DNA of 64,000 nucleotides from an uncultured Alphaproteobacteria bacterium (GTDB lineage: Bacteria; Pseudomonadota; Alphaproteobacteria; Micropepsales; Micropepsaceae): the NCBI GenBank assembly GCA_902826695.1, contig CADEFU010000003.1, positions 372,001 to 436,000 on the forward strand, written 5' to 3'. Below are positions 60,548 through 64,000 of this stretch, in pieces (positions within the stretch are counted from its first letter, which is position 1; each line of letters starts with the position of its first letter). Under the pieces are notes generated by a model, which worked only from the letters and a program-made list of their open reading frames with translations, ran no database searches and was not told where the DNA came from. Position numbers and translations under genes: made by a program.

Positions 60548-60639
60548 CGCTCACCCGGGAGCGCGGGCTTCCAGCCCGCTCTTGCGGCAGTTCAGGTGGC
60601 CCTAAGGGCGGGCTGGAAGCCCGCGCTCCCGGGTGAGCG
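60548..60639. repeat. Perfect 32-bp inverted repeat
   Basis: The arms at 60548-60579 and 60608-60639 are exact inverses (core GGGAGCGCGGGCTTCCAGCC) separated by 28 nt. The repeat lies between the beta-lactamase promoter side and the end of the SDR gene. Transcribed, it forms a very stable hairpin. Confidence 0.9.
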
Positions 60640-60659
60640 AACCTTCAAGACTTAGCGGC

Positions 60660-61625
60660 CTAAAACGCCCGCCAATGTCCGCTGGCGCGGTACTTATCGA
60701 TGAACGCCTGTTCGTAAGCCTGCTCCGGCTCGCCCCGCACGAGCGCGTCCAGCGCATCGGCGTCCTTGCCGACCAGGATGCGCCAACGCTCTTCGCGTAC
60801 GCCGTTCAGAATGATTGTCGCCGCCTCGGCCGCACTCGTCGGCGCATTCGCTTCGAACTGCCGCGCCATCTCCTGCATCATCTGCTGAATCTGCAGATCC
60901 GTCAGCGAGTCCGCGGGCATGCCCATGCCCTTAAGCGAGCGTCGCGCATCTTCGACTTCCTTAGGCGACATCTCGGCGATGCTACGCCCGGTCAAAACCT
61001 TGCGGGAGTTTTCGACAATCGAGGTCCCGATATGCCCTGGCATCACGACAGACGCCTTGATGTGCGGTGCATTCAGCCGCAAGTCGGTAATGAGCCCTTC
61101 GGTGAACCCCTTCACCGCAAACTTTGCCGCGGGGTAGGCGGTGTGCGAGCGTGTCGGTCCCAGCGACGCCCAGAACCCGTTCACGCTCGACGTGTTGATG
61201 ATGTGCCCCTCGCGCGCCTTCAGCAGCATCGGCATGAACGCCCGGCATGAATAGTAGACGCCGTACCAACATACGTTGAACGTCTTCTCCCAATCCTCGC
61301 GCGGCGTGTTGATGAAGCTTGGTCCGCCGCCGATACCGGCATTGTTGAACAGCAGATTGATGTGATCCGTATCGAGCTCGCGCCCCACCGCATCCTTAAA
61401 GCGCAGGATCTGCTCTTCGCTCGACACGTCGGCGACGAACGTCATCACCCGCGTGCCCTGCGGGGCGTTCGACTGACACAGCCGCTTCGTCTCCGCCATG
61501 TTCTCCGCCGACACGTCGCACATGGCGACCGTGCATCCCTCGGCGACGAGCTGCTTCGCCAGCTCGCGTCCCATACCCGTTCCGCCGCCCGTGATGACGG
61601 CAACCTTGCCTGCAAAGTCTTTCAT
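60660..61625 (-). CDS. SDR family oxidoreductase
   Basis: NAD(P)-dependent SDR of 321 aa. TGGGTGMGRELAKQL is the cofactor loop, LFNNAGIGGGPSFI the NNAG motif, Ser in NTSSVNGFWASLGP and the YxxxK-type HTAYPAAKFAVKGF. The extra ~60 C-terminal residues (DLQIQQMMQEMARQFEANAP, ATIILNGVREERWRILVG) are common in SDRs of terpenoid or fatty alcohol metabolism. AGGAGACATTTC precedes the ATG. It is divergent from the MFS gene. Confidence 0.91.
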   Translation of the reverse strand: MKDFAGKVAVITGGGTGMGRELAKQLVAEGCTVAMCDVSAENMAETKRLCQSNAPQGTRVMTFVADVSSEEQILRFKDAVGRELDTDHINLLFNNAGIGGGPSFINTPREDWEKTFNVCWYGVYYSCRAFMPMLLKAREGHIINTSSVNGFWASLGPTRSHTAYPAAKFAVKGFTEGLITDLRLNAPHIKASVVMPGHIGTSIVENSRKVLTGRSIAEMSPKEVEDARRSLKGMGMPADSLTDLQIQQMMQEMARQFEANAPTSAAEAATIILNGVREERWRILVGKDADALDALVRGEPEQAYEQAFIDKYRASGHWRAF

Positions 61626-61741
61626 GAAATGTCTCCTATCGCGGCACTCTAACAGCGAGGCCCACATTGCGCGCAAGAGCGATTGCGGGTTACGGTCGAA
61701 CGAAGCACAGGGCACACGAGAACGGCCCGGCGGGAGGACGA

Positions 61742-63070
61742 ATGGCCGAGGCCGTAACGGCGGCACCGAAGGGTGCCGTGCAGATTCCTGACGACGTCAA
61801 GCGCCACCGCACCTATGCGCTCGTCATCCTCACCCTGGCCTACACCTCAAGCTACCTCGACCGCACGATCATGGGCGCGGTCGCCGAGCACATCAAGGAA
61901 GACCTGAACCTCTCCGACACGCAATTAGGCCTGCTCACCGGCTTTGCCTTCGCCGTCTTCTACGCGACGCTGGGCGTACCGCTCGCCGTGCTCTCCGACC
62001 GCATGAACCGCCGCAACATCGTGGCAGGCGCCGTGACGGTATGGAGCGTCATGACCGCCGCTTGCGGTCTGGCGCAAAACTACACGCAGCTTCTGCTCGC
62101 GCGCATCGGCGTCGGCATCGGCGAGGCCGGCTCTTCGCCCCAGTCGCATTCCATGATCGCCGACATGTACGCCGAGCACGAACGCTCTCGCGCGCTCGCG
62201 TTTTACGCGCTTGGCGTTTACGTGGGCGGCATGCTTGGCTTCCTGATCGGCGCGCCGCTGGCGGAGATCTGGGGTTGGCGTTCGGTGTTCCTTGTTGTGG
62301 GCTTGCCGGGTCTGCTGATCGCAGCCTTGATCTACTTCACCGTGTCCGAACCCGTGCGCGGCCTCGCCGACGGCCTCGCAAGCGCTCACCGCAAGACCCA
62401 AACGTTCGACGAAGCCAAGGCGGCGATGCTTGCGGGCTTCGCCTTCATCTGGAAGTCGAAAGCCTGCCGCCACGTCGTCATCGGCCTGACGCTGACCTCG
62501 TTCGTCGGCTACGGCGGCGTGATGTGGGCGGCCCCATTCCTGAAACGCACGCACAACATCTCCGGCACCGAAATCGGCCTGATCTTGGGCCCCATCGTCG
62601 GCATCCTAGGCGCGAGCGGCGCGCTGCTCGGCGGCTACCTCGCCGACCGTTTGGGGAAGAGCGACAAGCGCTGGAACGCCTGGATCATCGCCGTCGGCAA
62701 ACTCGCCGCCGCACCGCTCGGCCTCGCGTTCTACCTGACCGATGACTTCAACACCGCGCTGATCTTCTACCTACCCGCGACCGTGCTTGGCGCGTTCTAC
62801 TTGGGCCCAAGCTTCGCCATCGTCCAAAGCACCGCCCCGCTCGCAATGCGCGCAACGCTCTCGGCGATCATGCTCTTCATTTTGAATTTGATCGCCCTGG
62901 GCTTGGGCCCTCTCGCCGTCGGTGCCCTCAGCGACGCGCTGAAAGAATCCTACCAACAAGACTCCCTCCGCTACGCCCTGATGTTCACCTCACTGGTCAA
63001 CGTCTGGGCCGCGATCCACTTCGTCCTCGCCGGCAACGCCTACGCAAAGGAAGTGGCGGCCAAAGCCTGA
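61742..63070 (+). CDS. MFS transporter (spinster/hexuronate-like)
   Basis: Permease of 442 aa with about twelve spans. The start YALVILTLAYTSSYLDRTIM, LGVPLAVLSDRMNRRNIVA and LLLARIGVGIGEAGSSPQSH are typical of the spinster-like/anion:cation symporter branch. GCGGGAGGACGA precedes the ATG at 61742. The location next to an SDR and a Baeyer-Villiger-like enzyme suggests uptake of an organic acid or lipid-like substrate, which is inference. Confidence 0.9.
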   Translation: MAEAVTAAPKGAVQIPDDVKRHRTYALVILTLAYTSSYLDRTIMGAVAEHIKEDLNLSDTQLGLLTGFAFAVFYATLGVPLAVLSDRMNRRNIVAGAVTVWSVMTAACGLAQNYTQLLLARIGVGIGEAGSSPQSHSMIADMYAEHERSRALAFYALGVYVGGMLGFLIGAPLAEIWGWRSVFLVVGLPGLLIAALIYFTVSEPVRGLADGLASAHRKTQTFDEAKAAMLAGFAFIWKSKACRHVVIGLTLTSFVGYGGVMWAAPFLKRTHNISGTEIGLILGPIVGILGASGALLGGYLADRLGKSDKRWNAWIIAVGKLAAAPLGLAFYLTDDFNTALIFYLPATVLGAFYLGPSFAIVQSTAPLAMRATLSAIMLFILNLIALGLGPLAVGALSDALKESYQQDSLRYALMFTSLVNVWAAIHFVLAGNAYAKEVAAKA

Positions 63071-63092
63071 GGTCCAGCACCGCGATCGCCGA

Positions 63093-63368
63093 TCAGCGAA
63101 CCTTCTCTTTCTCTTTGGGCGCCGACACGCGCCGGGGCGTGCTCTCCGCCTTGGGCTTGGGCAGCAGCCGGAAGCGCGTTTGGCACCACGCGAAATCGAC
63201 GCCCACATCCAAGAGCGCGTCGGAACGTCCGCAAGGGCAGGCGAACTCCAAGACCTCGATGACGCGATAGGTCTCCCCGGCAACCAGCGGCACCGGTTGT
63301 CCGGTCACATGATTTGGCGCGGCGTTAACGCATAGCACCAGATCGCCGGGCCCGACCGCGTCGCTCAT
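63093..63368 (-). CDS. Hypothetical protein, 91 aa, coupled to the flavin monooxygenase
   Basis: Starts MSDAVGPGDLVLCVNAAPNH and contains VAGETYRVIEVLEFACPCGRSD with a CPC motif and a further Cys (FAWCQTRFRLLP). The C-terminus is Lys/Glu-rich. It resembles small KOW/SH3-like proteins of unknown function. The start overlaps the monooxygenase stop by 4 bp. Confidence 0.65.
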   Translation of the reverse strand: MSDAVGPGDLVLCVNAAPNHVTGQPVPLVAGETYRVIEVLEFACPCGRSDALLDVGVDFAWCQTRFRLLPKPKAESTPRRVSAPKEKEKVR

Positions 63369-64000
63369 GTTGTCGCCGGCATCAGCCCCGCCGCGGTCAG
63401 GCGCTCGATGATGATGGGCCACAGCGGTGCGGGGATGTCGGGCATCGGCGGATGGCTCGTGAAGACGCGCGAATCGCTCAAGACGCGGTCGCCTTGGCGG
63501 ATGATGAAGCCCTCGTACTCCTTCGCGGCGACCTGATTGCAGATTTCCGTGTATCTGTGGAGGCCGCCCGCATAGGGCATGAACATCCGCGGTTTGCCCG
63601 GCACGTTTGCGCCCATGTACCAGCTGTTCGCCTGAGGCAACAATGACGGGGTCACCGCTTCGGCCACGTGGCGGCACCACGCAGCCTCGGCCTCGGCGCT
63701 CGCCTCGATGCTGGTTTGTTGGCGCTTGCTTAGCGACACGAGACAGTCGGCGATCCATTCGACGTGCTGTTCGATGGAGTTGATCATGTTGGTCAGGACC
63801 GACGGGCTGCCCGGGCCGGTGATCGTGAACATGTTCGGGAAGCCCGCCACCATCAGACCCAGATAGGTGCGCGGTCCCTCGGCCCAATGATCCTTGATGC
63901 GCCGCCCGCCCACGCCGCGCAGATCGATACGGTCGATGGCGCCGGTCATCGCATCGAAGCCCGTGGCGAGCACGACGGTGTCGAAATCGTACTGCCGCGC
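63365..64000 (-). CDS. Flavin-containing monooxygenase (Baeyer-Villiger type), partial
   Basis: The C-terminal ~211 residues of an FAD/NAD(P)-dependent monooxygenase; the N-terminus lies beyond the right edge. VVLATGFDAMTGAIDRIDLRG is the ATG-type motif, followed by YLGLMVAGFPNMFTITGPGSPSVL, NMINSIEQHVEWIADCL and ANSWYMGANVPGKPRMFMPYAGG, as in cyclohexanone/phenylacetone monooxygenase-like enzymes. They convert ketones to esters or lactones. The FAD-binding and FxGxxxHxxxW parts are not visible here. Confidence 0.9.
   Translation of the reverse strand, partial: ARQYDFDTVVLATGFDAMTGAIDRIDLRGVGGRRIKDHWAEGPRTYLGLMVAGFPNMFTITGPGSPSVLTNMINSIEQHVEWIADCLVSLSKRQQTSIEASAEAEAAWCRHVAEAVTPSLLPQANSWYMGANVPGKPRMFMPYAGGLHRYTEICNQVAAKEYEGFIIRQGDRVLSDSRVFTSHPPMPDIPAPLWPIIIERLTAAGLMPATT

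Noticed and set aside
60548..60639. The 32-bp inverted repeat as insertion-sequence ends
   Set aside because: Only 28 bp lie between the arms, with no room for a transposase, and no target duplication is visible.

Overview
The window is a dense, high-GC stretch of bacterial chromosome with about 66 genes on both strands. It has no rRNA, tRNA or CRISPR array that I could see. Gene content points to an aerobic alphaproteobacterium. Indicators are a CYP153-type P450, a patatin/3-hydroxybutyrate dehydrogenase operon, a phasin-like protein, Tat-exported M13 and isoquinoline-oxidoreductase proteins, OmpA/OMP25-like barrels and an HfaB/CsgG-like protein. The genus cannot be fixed from the sequence alone. 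Metabolism leans to fatty acyl, alkane and polyhydroxybutyrate turnover: two acyl-CoA ligases, CYP153, bdhA, patatins, several SDR and enoyl-reductase-like enzymes, and a Baeyer-Villiger-type monooxygenase.

Layout. 1-9.4 kb: class III aminotransferase (cut by the window edge), an odd AT-richer hypothetical gene, an acyl-CoA ligase, a CsgG/SH3 protein, a DUF1499 and metallo-beta-lactamase-fold pair, a GST, an outer-membrane barrel and a decayed GST fragment. 9.4-20.8 kb: amidohydrolase, second acyl-CoA ligase, the first two-component system with a divergent EF-hand protein, TPR protein, YhhN, dienelactone hydrolase, and an FkbM methyltransferase fused to a long repeat-built coiled coil. 21-31.3 kb: DUF3604 protein, ABC-F ATPase, META lipoprotein, M13 peptidase, SH3-like lipoprotein, and a BlaI - short BlaR1 - serine hydrolase operon behind a double operator. 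31.3-32.85 kb: a gene-poor patch with two dead RAYT transposase fragments, an inverted-repeat-bounded segment, an orphan promoter with structured sequence, and a phased array of CTAACGSAT boxes.

32.85-48.4 kb: GFA protein, DUF3574 lipoprotein, amidohydrolase, two outer-membrane barrels (one OmpA-like), the bdhA-patatin-58 aa protein-patatin-DoxX operon, an MFS/NDH-2 pair, a cupin, tandem thioredoxin-fold proteins, and a LprI-like and enoyl-reductase-like pair. 48.5-52.4 kb: TetR regulator, IorA, IorB and a diheme cytochrome c, a complete periplasmic hydroxylase module with its own operator. 52.4-64 kb: phasin-like protein, methyltransferase, the second two-component/EF-hand locus, CYP153 with a DUF1295 protein, class A beta-lactamase, SDR, MFS, and a flavin monooxygenase cut by the right edge.

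The most unusual signals are these. Two separated two-component systems are each divergent from a secreted EF-hand protein and share decamer direct repeats. A 42-bp motif with a 15-bp dyad lies upstream of both bdhA and the cupin gene. The methyltransferase coiled coil has repeats that differ in length by multiples of about 11 residues. The BlaR1 lacks a sensor domain. The 31.3-32.85 kb patch is non-coding and structured.
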